Assembly (NCBI RefSeq): GCF_000299935.1
Contig: NZ_AMRL01000008.1
Span: forward strand, 78,430-142,429
Direction of reading: 5' to 3'
DNA length: 64,000 bases
From: Oceanibaculum indicum P24
GTDB taxonomy: Bacteria; Pseudomonadota; Alphaproteobacteria; Oceanibaculales; Oceanibaculaceae
Each line of letters begins with the position of its first letter. The first letter of the stretch is position 1. Below the pieces are notes generated by a model. It ran no database searches, had not been told where the DNA came from, and saw only the letters and a program-made list of their open reading frames with translations. The position numbers and the translations under genes are program-made. Positions 53,400 through 63,006 of this stretch are shown piece by piece.

Positions 53400-53900
53400 C
53401 TATTTCGGGACCGGCTGGCCAGGAAACAGCCGGGCGAAGATGCGCGGCCGCTGCAGCCGCCGGCCGAAGCCCTGCACATGCGTCGCCATGTCGGCATCGC
53501 CGACCCAGGACAGATCCTTGTTCACGATGCCGAGCAGACGGTCGCGGGAAGCATTGCCCAGCGCCGCCCGGATTTCCCGCGCGGCCCGCGCCGGCGCCAC
53601 CAGCACGAAGCTGGCGAATTTGTCCTTCTTCGCCGCCTCCTCGATATGGCTGCCAAGCTGATGGGCGAAGCGCTGCTTCTCCTTCGATTTAGGATCGACA
53701 TGCGGTTCGTTGGCGGAGCGTCCCGGGTTGGCGCTTTCCTGCACGCGGGTCGGCTTGTCGCGCCCCAGCTTCGCGCCCGGCAGCCGCGCCTTGTCGTTCC
53801 TGAGCTGGGTCACCAGCGCCAGCCCGCCCTTTTCCGCCTCATTGGCGAAGATCCGCGCCTGCGCCCCATCGGCGACGATGAACCACATGGTCTTGCTCAT
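53400..53900 (-). CDS. Host_attach (PF10116-type) family protein
   Basis: The 166-residue protein starts with W-F-I-V-A-D-G-A-Q-A-R-I-F, followed by a basic, Pro-rich middle (residues 45-75) and a conserved R-F-A-H-Q-L-G segment. It then has a helix that ends L-G-I-V-N-K-D-L. Members were named after an Agrobacterium plant-attachment locus; the biochemical role is unknown and the fold resembles eRF1/pelota-like RNA-binding domains. It is divergent from an SDR gene. The name does not imply phage. Confidence 0.85.
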   Translation of the reverse strand: MSKTMWFIVADGAQARIFANEAEKGGLALVTQLRNDKARLPGAKLGRDKPTRVQESANPGRSANEPHVDPKSKEKQRFAHQLGSHIEEAAKKDKFASFVLVAPARAAREIRAALGNASRDRLLGIVNKDLSWVGDADMATHVQGFGRRLQRPRIFARLFPGQPVPK

Positions 53901-54037
53901 GCTTGCCTCCCTTTATGCAGGTTTCGTTACAGTACCTCTTCTGCATATGGCGATTCGCAGCGCCGCTTGCAGATGGCTGGTCAATTCGTCGCGGCGCTTT
54001 GCTAGGCTGCAGCCGCGACGAAACGGGAGAGGTAATC

Positions 54038-54802
54038 ATGTCGGGCGAAATCCAGCGCGTCTATCTGGTGACCGGGGCCGGCAGCGGCATCGGGGCCGCG
54101 GTCTGCCGCCGGCTGGCGGGGTCGGGCATCGGCCTGCTGGTGCATACCGGGTCGAAGCGCGAAAAGGCCGTGGCCGTGGCCGAGGAATGCACGGCGAAGG
54201 GTGCTGCCTGCCAGGTCGCGGTCGGTGATCTCGCCGAGGCAGAGACGGCGGGCATGCTGGTCTCCGACTGCCAGAAACATTTCGGCCGGCTGGACGGGGT
54301 GATCGCCAATGCCGGCTTCGCCGACCGCCGCACGCTGCAGGAGCTGGATGAGGAAGGGCTCGACCGCTCCATCGACGTCATCCTGCGCGGCAGCTTCCGC
54401 CTCGCCAAGGCAGCGCAACCGCTGCTGGCGCAATCGCCTTCCGGGCGGATCGTCACCGTCAGCTCCTTCGTCGCCCATGTGTTCCGGCTGGATGGCGACG
54501 CCTTCACCGCCTCCGCTGCCGCCAAGGGCGGGCTGGAGGCGCTGACTCGCTCGCTGGCCGCGCAGATGGCGCCACAGGGCATCACGGTGAATGCGGTGGT
54601 GCCGGGCTATGTGCAGAAGGATGCGATCTCCGGCCGGTCCTCGATGGATGATGGGCGCTGGAAGCAGGCCGTCGCGCGCATCCCGCTGGGCCGGCTGGGC
54701 CGGCCCGACGACATCGCGGCGATGATCGCCCTGCTGGCCGGGCCGGAGGGCAGCTACATCACCGGCCAGGCCATCCATGTCGATGGCGGTCTGACGCTCT
54801 AG
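54038..54802 (+). CDS. SDR-family protein lacking the catalytic Tyr
   Basis: The 254-residue Rossmann protein has T-G-A-G-S-G-I-G-A near residue 15, N-A-G-F near 92 and S142/S143 at the catalytic Ser place. The Tyr-x-x-x-Lys motif is S159-A-A-A-K163, so the usual proton donor is missing. It ends with I-H-V-D-G-G-L-T-L. It may be a binding or scaffold protein, or use another residue. GGGAGAGG precedes ATG 54038. The stop is three bases from the convergent dehydrogenase. Confidence 0.85.
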   Translation: MSGEIQRVYLVTGAGSGIGAAVCRRLAGSGIGLLVHTGSKREKAVAVAEECTAKGAACQVAVGDLAEAETAGMLVSDCQKHFGRLDGVIANAGFADRRTLQELDEEGLDRSIDVILRGSFRLAKAAQPLLAQSPSGRIVTVSSFVAHVFRLDGDAFTASAAAKGGLEALTRSLAAQMAPQGITVNAVVPGYVQKDAISGRSSMDDGRWKQAVARIPLGRLGRPDDIAAMIALLAGPEGSYITGQAIHVDGGLTL

Positions 54803-54805
54803 CCA

Positions 54806-55702
54806 TTACTTGCCCTGCGCGTCCAGCAGCCGGATCAGCGCCGGGAAATAGGCCCTGCCATTGCCGGCGTCGCTGGAGCGTTTCAGCAGGTCGCTGGCCA
54901 GCTGCGCGCCGTCCGCCGTTACGCCGACATCGCGGGCGAGGTCCAGCGCGTAGCTGACATCCTTCAGCGCGTAATCAGTGGGGAAAGCCTCGTCCGGGAA
55001 GCTGCGCGGCAGCATCGCCTTCATGCCGTGATTGCGAAGCGCGAAACTGTCGGAGGAGCCCTTGCTCATGGTCTCCAGCAGTACCTTCTCGTCGATGCCG
55101 GCCTTGCCGCCGATCGACAGGGCCTCGGCCAACGCCACCACGGTCTGGAACAGCACCATATTGTTCATGATCTTCACGATCTGGCCGCAGCCGACCGGCC
55201 CGCACAAAGTCACCTCGCTGGCGGCGTGCTCCAGCAGCGGGCGGATTGTCCCGTAGGTCGCCTCGTCGGCGCCGACCATGATGCTGAGCGTGCCGTCGAT
55301 GGCCGCCTGCCTTGTGCGCGCCACCGGTGCGTCGCAGAAGATCGCGCCCCTGGCGGCGAATTCTTCCGCCAGCGTACGGGTCAAGCCGACCGGCGCGGTG
55401 GACATGTCGACGATGATCTGGCCGGGCCGCGCCTTCGCCAGCAGCCCATCCGGCGCGCGGCAGACCGCCTCCACCTCCTTGCCGCCGGGCAGCGACAGGA
55501 ACAGCAGATCGACGGCATCGGCAACAGAAGCAATGCCGGGCGCCAGCCGCGCCCCGTCAGCCGCCAGCCTTTGCAGCGGCGCGTCGTTCAGGTCAAAGAC
55601 CAGAAAGTCCCGGCCGCTCTTGCGCAGCATGTTGCGGCAGATCGGCTCGCCCATCACGCCGAGCCCGATGAAACCCACCGTGCCCGCCTTGTCCTTGCTC
55701 AT
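54806..55702 (-). CDS. 3-hydroxyisobutyrate dehydrogenase-family NAD(P)-dependent oxidoreductase
   Basis: The 298-residue protein has G-F-I-G-L-G-V-M-G at 10-18, substrate-binding D-M-S-T-A-P-V near 118, and the catalytic Lys in G-C-G-Q-I-V-K-I-M-N-N near 176. It oxidises a beta-hydroxyacid (3-hydroxyisobutyrate, tartronate semialdehyde or a relative); which one is not clear. It has its own 91-base upstream gap, separate from the efflux genes. Confidence 0.9.
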   Translation of the reverse strand: MSKDKAGTVGFIGLGVMGEPICRNMLRKSGRDFLVFDLNDAPLQRLAADGARLAPGIASVADAVDLLFLSLPGGKEVEAVCRAPDGLLAKARPGQIIVDMSTAPVGLTRTLAEEFAARGAIFCDAPVARTRQAAIDGTLSIMVGADEATYGTIRPLLEHAASEVTLCGPVGCGQIVKIMNNMVLFQTVVALAEALSIGGKAGIDEKVLLETMSKGSSDSFALRNHGMKAMLPRSFPDEAFPTDYALKDVSYALDLARDVGVTADGAQLASDLLKRSSDAGNGRAYFPALIRLLDAQGK

Positions 55703-55793
55703 TCGCTACCCTCCCGAATTTTGAGGGCACGGTAGCGCGAGCCGATGCGCAGGGCGAGCCTCACGCCCGCATGGCAGCCTCTACAGACCAGCC

Positions 55794-57206
55794 TTACCGG
55801 CTTGCAGCAGCATTGGCACTCCAGCCGCCGCCGAGAGCCTTGTACAGCTCGACCGAGGCCTGCAGCCGGTCGCGCAGGGCTTCCGACTGGTCCAGCTCGG
55901 CCTGGAACAGCGTACGCTGGGCGTCCAGCACCTCGATATAGGAGGTATAGCCGCCCTCATAGCGGTCCTCGGCCAGCTCGACGGTGCGGCGCAACGCATC
56001 GACCTGCCCGTCGATGGCGGTCAACCTCTCGGTGCTGCCCTGCTGCTGCTCGAAGGCGTCCAGCACCTCGCGGAAGGCAACGCGCACGGTCTGGCCATAA
56101 CTGATGAGGGCCTGCTGACGGCGCGCCTCACTGGCCTCCAGATTCGACTGGTTTCGGCCAAAATCGAAGATCGGCGAGGTCAGGTTCGAGGCCAGGCTCC
56201 AGATACCGTTGCCGGCATTGAACAGATCGCCCAGTTCCCGGCTCTGCTGGCCCAGCGTGCCGGTCAGCGCGATGTTCGGATAGAAGGCGGCCTTGGCCAC
56301 CCCGATCTGCGCGTTGGCGGCGACCAGCTGCTGTTCGGCCTGCTGAAGGTCGGGGCGCCGGTCGAGGATCGCCGACGGCATGAAGTCCGGCACCACCGGC
56401 GGCACCGGCAGCACATCGACCGCCATGCCGCGGGCCACATCCTGCTGGATCAGGGCGCGCGGCGCGCGGCCCAGCAGCACGGACAGCGCATTGCGCTGGA
56501 TGGCACGCTGCTGGCGCAGATTGGGAAGCTGGGCGCGCGTCGCCGCCAGCTCGGATTCGGCCTGGCGCAGCGCCAGTTCGGTGACCACGCCATTATCGTA
56601 CTGGGCACGCTGCAGATCGTAGGAATCCTGCCGTGCCTTCAGCGTGCGCTCGGCGATTTCGACCTGATGATCCAGTGCCCGCAGGTTGAAATAGCCGGAC
56701 GCCACATCGGCGGCGACGGAGAGCCGCACCGTATCCTGCGCCGCCTGGCTGGCGAGCAGGTCGGCACGCGCCGCCTCGTCCGCGCGGGCAAGGCGCCCCC
56801 AGAGGTCAAGCTCGTAGCTGACGACACCGGCGATGCGCAGGCTGTTCACCGGGTTCGGCGTGCTAGGCGTCGTGAAGTCGTCGCTGGTGCGCGCACGCTG
56901 GGCACCGGCTTCCGCATCCAGGCGCGGCAGCCGGTCGGCACGGGCAAAGCCGGCCAGCGCCCTTGCCTCGGCCACACGGGCCGCCGCCAGGGCGATGTCG
57001 GAGTTGGCAGCCAGCGCCTCCTCCACCAGGTCGGAGAGGACCGGATCGCCATAGGCCCGCCACCAGTAGGGATCGACCTGCGAGGCGACGACCACCGTGC
57101 TGCCCCATTGCTGCGGCATGTCAATCTCGGGGCGCTGATAGTCCGGCCCCATGGAACAGCCCGCCAGCAGCGCGGCCAGGCCGGCGGCAAGAAGGGTATT
57201 ACGCAT
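55794..57206 (-). CDS. RND efflux outer-membrane channel (NodT/OprM family lipoprotein)
   Basis: The 470-residue protein has a signal peptide with lipobox L-L-A-G-C at residues 14-18, and the repeated TolC-like hairpins, with [12 protein letters not shown] near residue 75 and [10 protein letters not shown] near 285. It forms the outer-membrane exit duct of the tripartite pump. ATG 57206 overlaps the RND gene stop by eight bases, so translation is coupled. Confidence 0.93.
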   Translation of the reverse strand: MRNTLLAAGLAALLAGCSMGPDYQRPEIDMPQQWGSTVVVASQVDPYWWRAYGDPVLSDLVEEALAANSDIALAAARVAEARALAGFARADRLPRLDAEAGAQRARTSDDFTTPSTPNPVNSLRIAGVVSYELDLWGRLARADEAARADLLASQAAQDTVRLSVAADVASGYFNLRALDHQVEIAERTLKARQDSYDLQRAQYDNGVVTELALRQAESELAATRAQLPNLRQQRAIQRNALSVLLGRAPRALIQQDVARGMAVDVLPVPPVVPDFMPSAILDRRPDLQQAEQQLVAANAQIGVAKAAFYPNIALTGTLGQQSRELGDLFNAGNGIWSLASNLTSPIFDFGRNQSNLEASEARRQQALISYGQTVRVAFREVLDAFEQQQGSTERLTAIDGQVDALRRTVELAEDRYEGGYTSYIEVLDAQRTLFQAELDQSEALRDRLQASVELYKALGGGWSANAAASR

Positions 57207-60200
57207 CGGCGGTCTTCTCCTGACTGCTGGTATCGTCATGCTTGGATTTCTTCTTGGTACGACGCTCGGTCAGCCGCGACACGAGCTTGTAGAAGGTGGG
57301 GATCAGGAAGGTGGCAAGGAAGGTCGCCGCCAGCATGCCACCGATGACGCCGGTACCGATGGAGTGACGGCTGGCCGACCCCGCGCCGGTGCTGATCGCC
57401 AGCGGCACGCAGCCCAGGATGAAGGCCAGCGAGGTCATGATGATCGGCCGGAAGCGCAGCCGCGCCCCTTCGAGCGCCGCTGCCTCGATGGACAGGCCCT
57501 CCTTGCGCTTCAGCACGGCGAACTCAACGATCAGGATGGCGTTCTTCGCTGCCAGCCCGATCAGCGTGATCAGGCCGATCTGGAAATACACGTCATTCTC
57601 CAGACCGCGCAGCCAGATCGCCGTGATTGCACCGAACACACCGAACGGCACCGCCAGCAGCACGGCGACCGGCAGCGACCAGCGCTCATACTGTGCCGCC
57701 AGGATCAGGAACACCATCACCAGGCCGAACACGAAGGCGATGCCCGCCGTGCCCGCCGTGGTGCGCTCCTGATAGGCCGCCCCCGTCCAGGCGATGGCAT
57801 AGTCGGTGCCGAACAGCTCGGTCGCCAGTTCCTCCATCACGTCGAGCGCCTGGCCGGAGCTATAGCCCGGCGCCGGCCCGCCCAGGATCTTGGCGGCCGC
57901 GAAGATGTTGAAGCGTTCGATCAGGTCCGGCCCGATCTGCCGTTCGATCTTCAGCAGCGCATCCAGCGGGATCATGCTGCCATCGCCCGAGCGCACGAAG
58001 ATGTGGCGCAGATCGTCCGGCTTCTCGCGGAACTGTGCCTCGGAAGACAGGTTCACGCGGTAGCTGCGGCCATAGAGCGTGAAGTCGTTCACATACAGCG
58101 TGCCCATCGTGCTCTGCATCGCATCGAAGATGTCCGGCAGCGGCACGCCAAGCGCCTTCGCCTTCTCGCGGTCCACCGTCACCTTGTACTGCGGCACGGA
58201 GGTGGAGAAGGTCGTGCTGACACCCTGCAGCTCCGGCCGCTGGCTGGCGGCCTGCACCAGCTTGTTGGCGGCCTCGGCCAGCTTCACGCTGCCGGCACCG
58301 GTGCGGTCCTGCAGATACAGCTCGAACCCTCCGGTCATCGATATGCCGGTGATCGGCGGCGGGTTGAAGGCCAGCACGATGGCATCGCGGACCTGGCTGC
58401 CCATACCCATGAAGGTGCCGACCAGATTGCGCGCGTCATTCTGCGCCTCGGTCCGTTCCGACCAGTCCTTTAGCGGCACGAAGGCGACGCCAGCACTGGT
58501 CTTCAGGATACCGCCCGACAGGATGTCGAAGCCGGCGAAGCTGACCACATTCTGCACCGCCGGATGCTCCAGCAGGTCGCCGCTGACCCGGTCCATGACC
58601 TTGGTGGCGCGGTCCAACGAGGCGGCGGGCGGCAGGATGGAAACCACCATCACATAGCCCTGATCCTCGGCCGGCACCAGCGAACCCGGCACCTTCTCGA
58701 ACAGGTGGTAGGTCGCCCCCAGCACCGCCGCGAACACCAGCACCGCCATGAAGGCGCGCTTCAGGAAGAAGCGCACGCCCGCGGCATAGCCGTCGGTCAA
58801 TTTCTCGAAGGCCCGGTTGAACCAGCGGAACGGCGCCAGCGGCTCGGAATGGGTCGGCTTCAGGAACACTGCGCACAAGGCCGGCGACAACGTCAGCGCG
58901 ACAATGCCCGAAATCAGCACCGACACCGCGATGGTGATGGCGAACTGCTTGTACATCTCGCCGGCAAGGCCGCCCAGGAAGCCGACCGGGATGAACACCG
59001 CGCTCAGCACCAGGACGATGGCGATGACCGGTCCGCTCACCTCCTCCATCGCCTTTAACGCGGCGTCCTTTGGGCTGAGCTTGTTCTGCGTCATGTTGCG
59101 CTCGACATTCTCCAGCACCACGATGGCGTCATCGACCACGATGCCGATGGCCAGCACCATGCCGAACAGCGTCAGCAGATTGATCGAGAAGCCCAGCAGA
59201 TACATGCCGATGAAGGCGCCGATCAGCGAGATCGGCACGGCCAGGATCGGGATGATCGTCGCCCGCACATTCTGCAGGAACAGATAGACCACCAGGATGA
59301 CCAGCACGATGGCTTCCAGGAAGGTCTTGATCACCTCCTCGATCGACACTTCGACGAATTTCGTGGTGTCGAAGGGAATGCCGTATTCGATGCCGTCAGG
59401 GAAACGCTGCTGCAGCTCCGCCATCTTGGCGCGCACCGATGCGGTCACGTCCAGCGCGTTGGCGCCGGGCTGCAGGAAGATACCGATGGCAATCGCCGGC
59501 TCACCGTCGCGGCTGGCGTTGAAGGAATATTCCTGCGCGCCCAGCTCGATCCGGGCGACGTCCTTCAGCCGCAGGCTGGCGCCATTCTCGTCCGACCGCA
59601 GGATGATGTTGCCATATTCCTCCGGCTTCACCAGACGGCCCGGCGCAATGACGGAATAGGTATAGGGCTGCGGATCGACCATCGGCGCCTGGCCGAACTG
59701 GCCGGCGGCGAACTGCGAGTTCTGCTCGCGGATGGCGGCGGCCACGTCGCTGGGCGTCATATTGTACTGCGCCAGCTTGTCGGGGCTCAGCCACACCCGC
59801 ATCGCATAATCCTTGGCGCCGAAGATCTGCGCGTCACCGACACCGTTGATGCGGCGCAGTTCGTCGATGACGTTCAGCAGCGCGTAGTTCGACACATAGA
59901 CCGGGTCATAGCGCCCGCCCGGCGAGGACATGGTGATGACCTGCAGGATCGAGCTTGAGCGCTTGGTCACGTTCACGCCAAGGCGCCGCACCTCCTCCGG
60001 CAGGCGGGACAATACCGCCTGCACGCGGTTATTCACGTCGATGGTCGCCTGGTCGGGATCGGTGCCGATCTCGAAAGTGACGGTCAGCGTGAGTGAGCCG
60101 CTGTTCGAGGCCGAGGAGCGCATGTAGATCATCCCCGGCACGCCGTTGATGTTCTGCTCCAGCGGGGCGGCCACCGTCTCGGCGATCACCTCGGCATTGG

Positions 60201-60357
60201 CGCCGGGATAGCTGGCCGAGACCACCACGTCAGGCGGCACGATGTCGGGATACTGGGCAATCGGCAGGGAGCGCATGGCCGCGAGGCCCGCCAGCACGAT
60301 CACGATGGACAGGACCGTCGCGAAGACCGGCCTGTTGATGAAGAAACGCGAGATCAT
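57199..60357 (-). CDS. RND multidrug efflux pump (HAE1/AcrB family)
   Basis: The 1052-residue protein has twelve predicted membrane helices and two large periplasmic loops. The proton-relay pair is in [10 protein letters not shown], and the matching Lys in [10 protein letters not shown]. An N-terminal F-F-I-N-R-P-V-F is typical. It exports hydrophobic or amphiphilic compounds with proton flow. It lies between the adaptor gene (21 bases) and the outer-membrane gene. Confidence 0.95.
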   Translation of the reverse strand: MISRFFINRPVFATVLSIVIVLAGLAAMRSLPIAQYPDIVPPDVVVSASYPGANAEVIAETVAAPLEQNINGVPGMIYMRSSASNSGSLTLTVTFEIGTDPDQATIDVNNRVQAVLSRLPEEVRRLGVNVTKRSSSILQVITMSSPGGRYDPVYVSNYALLNVIDELRRINGVGDAQIFGAKDYAMRVWLSPDKLAQYNMTPSDVAAAIREQNSQFAAGQFGQAPMVDPQPYTYSVIAPGRLVKPEEYGNIILRSDENGASLRLKDVARIELGAQEYSFNASRDGEPAIAIGIFLQPGANALDVTASVRAKMAELQQRFPDGIEYGIPFDTTKFVEVSIEEVIKTFLEAIVLVILVVYLFLQNVRATIIPILAVPISLIGAFIGMYLLGFSINLLTLFGMVLAIGIVVDDAIVVLENVERNMTQNKLSPKDAALKAMEEVSGPVIAIVLVLSAVFIPVGFLGGLAGEMYKQFAITIAVSVLISGIVALTLSPALCAVFLKPTHSEPLAPFRWFNRAFEKLTDGYAAGVRFFLKRAFMAVLVFAAVLGATYHLFEKVPGSLVPAEDQGYVMVVSILPPAASLDRATKVMDRVSGDLLEHPAVQNVVSFAGFDILSGGILKTSAGVAFVPLKDWSERTEAQNDARNLVGTFMGMGSQVRDAIVLAFNPPPITGISMTGGFELYLQDRTGAGSVKLAEAANKLVQAASQRPELQGVSTTFSTSVPQYKVTVDREKAKALGVPLPDIFDAMQSTMGTLYVNDFTLYGRSYRVNLSSEAQFREKPDDLRHIFVRSGDGSMIPLDALLKIERQIGPDLIERFNIFAAAKILGGPAPGYSSGQALDVMEELATELFGTDYAIAWTGAAYQERTTAGTAGIAFVFGLVMVFLILAAQYERWSLPVAVLLAVPFGVFGAITAIWLRGLENDVYFQIGLITLIGLAAKNAILIVEFAVLKRKEGLSIEAAALEGARLRFRPIIMTSLAFILGCVPLAISTGAGSASRHSIGTGVIGGMLAATFLATFLIPTFYKLVSRLTERRTKKKSKHDDTSSQEKTADA

Positions 60358-60378
60358 GATTTTCGTCCTGACTGCCGG

Positions 60379-61593
60379 CTACCGGTTGCCGGCCTGGGCC
60401 TGCTTCTGACCGCCCGGCTTCTGATCGCCTTGTTTCGGCTCCGCAGGACGCACCTTCTGGCCCGGGCGCACCTTGATGACGCCCTCGACGATCACCCGGT
60501 CGCCGGTCTTCAGCCCCTCACGGACAAGCCAGCTATCCTCGATGGCCCTGCCGATTTTGATCGGCCGCGGCGTGGCGGTATTCTCGCCATCGACGACATA
60601 GACCATCATGCCCTGCGGTCCCTGCAGCACAGCGGCCTGCGGCACCGTCACGGCGTCGCGCAGGACCATGCCGTTCACCATGACGCGCACGAACTGCCCC
60701 GGCATGAGATCGCTGCCGGGGTTGGCAACGACCGCGCGGTTGCGGATCGTGCCAGTGTTCGGGTCGATGGTGCTGTCGGTGAAATCGACATAGCCGGCAT
60801 CGGCCACAGTGCTGCCGTCCGACAGCCTGAGATCGACGCGCAGCCGCCCGTCAGCCGGCTGGGTCAGCGCACCGCTTTCCCGCATGTTGCGCAGCTGCAG
60901 CGACTCGGCATCCGGCACCGCGAAATTCACATAGACCGGATCGAGCTGGCTGATCCGCGTCAGCAGGCTGGAATCCTGGCCGGTGCCGACCAGGCTGCCC
61001 TCGGAGACCGCCTCAAGACTGGTAACGCCGCTGATCGGCGCTTCGACCCGCGTATAGTCCAGGTTGATCCTGGCCGTGCGCAGCTCGGCCCGGGCGCCGG
61101 CGACAGTCGCCTTCGCCAGCTCCAGCGTGGAGAGCGCCGAATCGCGCTCGCGCGCACTCACCGCGTTGCGTTCGAACAGCGAGGATATCCGCTTCCACTC
61201 GCGTTCCGCCTGGGCAAGGTTGGCCTGCTGCTGCTGAAGCATCGCCTCCGCCTGCGCCAGCGCCGCCTCGTAGGGCGCCGGATCGATGAGGAACAGCAGG
61301 TCGCCCTGCTTCACCTTCTCGCCCTCGGTATAGGTCCGCTCCATCAGGATGCCGGAAACCCGGGCCCGCACCTCCACCTCGCGCGAGCCGGTGACACGGC
61401 CGGCATATTCATAGGAGACGGGGATGTCCCTGGTCTCGACGGTCGTCAGCAGCACTTCCGGCGGCGGCGGTGCCGCCTGTGCGCCGCCATTCGCCTGCTT
61501 CTGCTCCTCGCAGGCCGCGACGGAAAGACCGAGAGCAACCATGCCGGCCGCAATCGTGAAAAGACGAAAGGAGCGTCCTAGCGTCCCCTGCAT
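60379..61593 (-). CDS. RND efflux periplasmic adaptor (membrane fusion protein)
   Basis: The 404-residue protein has a lipobox V-A-A-C near residue 28, a Glu/Gln-rich linker, and a barrel-sandwich lipoyl half R-V-T-G-S-R-E-V-E-V-R-A-R-V-S-G near residue 65. A long coiled-coil hairpin (residues 100-170) and a C-terminal segment rich in Lys/Gln/Pro follow. It joins the pump to the outer channel. It is the first gene of the operon, and the divergent promoter region contains an AcrR-type operator. Confidence 0.93.
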   Translation of the reverse strand: MQGTLGRSFRLFTIAAGMVALGLSVAACEEQKQANGGAQAAPPPPEVLLTTVETRDIPVSYEYAGRVTGSREVEVRARVSGILMERTYTEGEKVKQGDLLFLIDPAPYEAALAQAEAMLQQQQANLAQAEREWKRISSLFERNAVSARERDSALSTLELAKATVAGARAELRTARINLDYTRVEAPISGVTSLEAVSEGSLVGTGQDSSLLTRISQLDPVYVNFAVPDAESLQLRNMRESGALTQPADGRLRVDLRLSDGSTVADAGYVDFTDSTIDPNTGTIRNRAVVANPGSDLMPGQFVRVMVNGMVLRDAVTVPQAAVLQGPQGMMVYVVDGENTATPRPIKIGRAIEDSWLVREGLKTGDRVIVEGVIKVRPGQKVRPAEPKQGDQKPGGQKQAQAGNR

Positions 61594-61711
61594 GGTTCAC
61601 CTGCTTCGATAGACAAAATGATTTCTGGCTTTTGCGACCCGCCGCGCTGTCCGCATCACTAGCGTTGCGCGGAGTTTATGCGGAAATGATTGCATTCGCT
61701 ACGCCGGGCAA

Positions 61712-61735
61712 TATATACATTCTTGGATGTATGTA
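61712..61735. promoter_or_regulatory. AcrR-type operator between adaptor and regulator genes
   Basis: A 24-base near-palindrome with ATACAT and ATGTAT arms six bases apart. It matches all but a few positions of the E. coli acrAB operator (TACATACATT...AATGTATGTA). It is located 26 bases before the TetR start and in the divergent gap with the efflux operon, so the regulator would repress both. Confidence 0.78.
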
Positions 61736-61760
61736 AAGCGGCAAGAAAGAAAAAAACACG

Positions 61761-62393
61761 ATGGTGCGGAGGACGAAGGAAGAAGCTGAACAGACCCGCG
61801 ACCAGATCCTGGACGCGGCGGAAAACCTGTTCTTCGAGCGTGGCGTGGCGCACACCTCGCTGGAGCAGATCGCGCGCGCCGCCGGCGTGACGCGCGGTGC
61901 CGTCTATTGGCATTTCCGCGACAAGGCCGACCTGTTCGAGGCGATGCAGCAGCGCATCCGCCTGCCGCAGGAGGATGTGCTGGAGGAACTGGCGGAGAAC
62001 GGATCCTCCGACCCGCTGGCGACCCTGAAGGACTCGTGCAAGGGCGCGCTCGCCACCATCGCGCGGGACGAACGCCGCCAGCGCGTGTGCTGCATCCTGC
62101 TGCACCGCTGCGAATATGTGGAGGAGATGGGCGAGCCAGCGATGCGCCAGCTGCGCAACAAGGAACATATGATCGCCCTGCTGATCCGCATCTTCGAGAC
62201 CGCGCATAAGCTGGGCACGCTGGCCCCGCGCTGGACACCGCTGACCGCGGCGCTGGGGCTGCACGGCCTGATGCACGGGCTGATCAGCGACTGGGTGAAT
62301 GGCACCATCCCGCACGATCTGGCGGAGTACGGCCCGGTCTGCGTCGATGGCTTCTTTGCCGCCGTCGTGGCAGCGCCGGCAATGGCTGATTAG
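61761..62393 (+). CDS. AcrR/TtgR-type TetR-family repressor
   Basis: The 210-residue protein has a TetR HTH (T-S-L-E-Q-I-A-R-A-A-G-V-T-R-G-A-V-Y-W-H-F) followed by K-A-D-L-F-E-A-M and the AcrR-like helical drug-binding domain. It is divergent from the RND operon and would be released by pump substrates. An A-rich stretch precedes the ATG instead of a clear ribosome site. Confidence 0.92.
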   Translation: MVRRTKEEAEQTRDQILDAAENLFFERGVAHTSLEQIARAAGVTRGAVYWHFRDKADLFEAMQQRIRLPQEDVLEELAENGSSDPLATLKDSCKGALATIARDERRQRVCCILLHRCEYVEEMGEPAMRQLRNKEHMIALLIRIFETAHKLGTLAPRWTPLTAALGLHGLMHGLISDWVNGTIPHDLAEYGPVCVDGFFAAVVAAPAMAD

Positions 62394-62433
62394 CCGCTTG
62401 CACCCGGCAAAAACCGGCCCTAAAGTCTTTGCC

Positions 62434-62508
62434 ATGTTCATGCAGCGCACTGCCCGTACCGCCCGCAAAACCCGCACCTTCGGTGGGGGCGGCGGCGCTT
62501 TGGGATAA
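62434..62508 (+). CDS. Possible 24-codon leader peptide
   Basis: A short frame starts ATG-TTC-ATG and encodes an Arg/Thr-rich stretch (R-T-A-R-T-A-R-K-T-R-T-F) followed by Gly. It spans the first two of four pairing segments in the tautomerase leader, as in peptide-controlled attenuators. No strong ribosome site is seen, so translation is uncertain. Confidence 0.3.
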   Translation: MFMQRTARTARKTRTFGGGGGALG

Positions 62509-62592
62509 CCTTAAGGCCTGCATGCAACCCCCACCGCCAGCCGGTGGGGTAAAGGAAAAAATCCTCTCCGGCGCGCGACAACCCCGAGAGGA
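62471..62592 (+). promoter_or_regulatory. Attenuator-like leader of the tautomerase gene
   Basis: Four segments can pair in alternative ways: 62471-62478 with 62482-62489, or 62482-62489 with 62528-62535, or 62529-62536 with 62542-62549. A further stem, 62562-62568 with 62586-62592, covers the GAGAGG ribosome site of the next gene. No T-run follows the third stem, so translation control is more likely than termination. Confidence 0.45.
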
Positions 62593-62598
62593 CAGACA

Positions 62599-62985
62599 AT
62601 GCCCAACACACTCATCGCCACGCGGTCCGGCTGGATCAGGGATCCCTATGCCGTCATCGACGCCGTCCATGACGCGTTGCAGGAAGCGCTGAAGATTCCC
62701 GAATGGGACCGCACGGTGCGGTTGATCGAGCATGAGCCGTCGCACTTCGCCATCCCGTCCGGGCGCGGCCAGAACTACACCATCGTCGAGGTGACGCTGT
62801 TCGCCGGCCGCTCCTTCGAGGCGAAGCGCGTGCTCTATCAGGCCATTGTGCGCAACCTCGGCGCGCTGGGCATCGCCGCCACCGACATCAAGATCGCCCT
62901 GATCGAAAGCCCGATGGAGAACTGGGGCATCCGCGGCGGCACACCGGCCTCGGAAGTCGATCTCGGCTTCCCGGTTGCGGTGTGA
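62599..62985 (+). CDS. Tautomerase superfamily protein (Tautomerase_2-like)
   Basis: The 128-residue protein begins M-P-N-T, leaving Pro as N-terminal catalytic residue after Met removal. It contains two beta-alpha-beta halves with I-V-E-V-T-L-F-A-G-R-S and I-K-I-A-L-I-E-S-P-M-E-N-W-G. Such enzymes (4-oxalocrotonate tautomerase and MSAD relatives) interconvert keto and enol acids. GAGAGG precedes the ATG but can be hidden in a hairpin. Confidence 0.85.
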   Translation: MPNTLIATRSGWIRDPYAVIDAVHDALQEALKIPEWDRTVRLIEHEPSHFAIPSGRGQNYTIVEVTLFAGRSFEAKRVLYQAIVRNLGALGIAATDIKIALIESPMENWGIRGGTPASEVDLGFPVAV

Positions 62986-63006
62986 TTCCGGGCCGTCCTC
63001 TATCCC

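Noticed and set aside
53400..53900. Possible phage remnant because of the 'host attachment' name
   Set aside because: The family was named after plant attachment in Agrobacterium. No phage structural, integrase or lysis gene is nearby.
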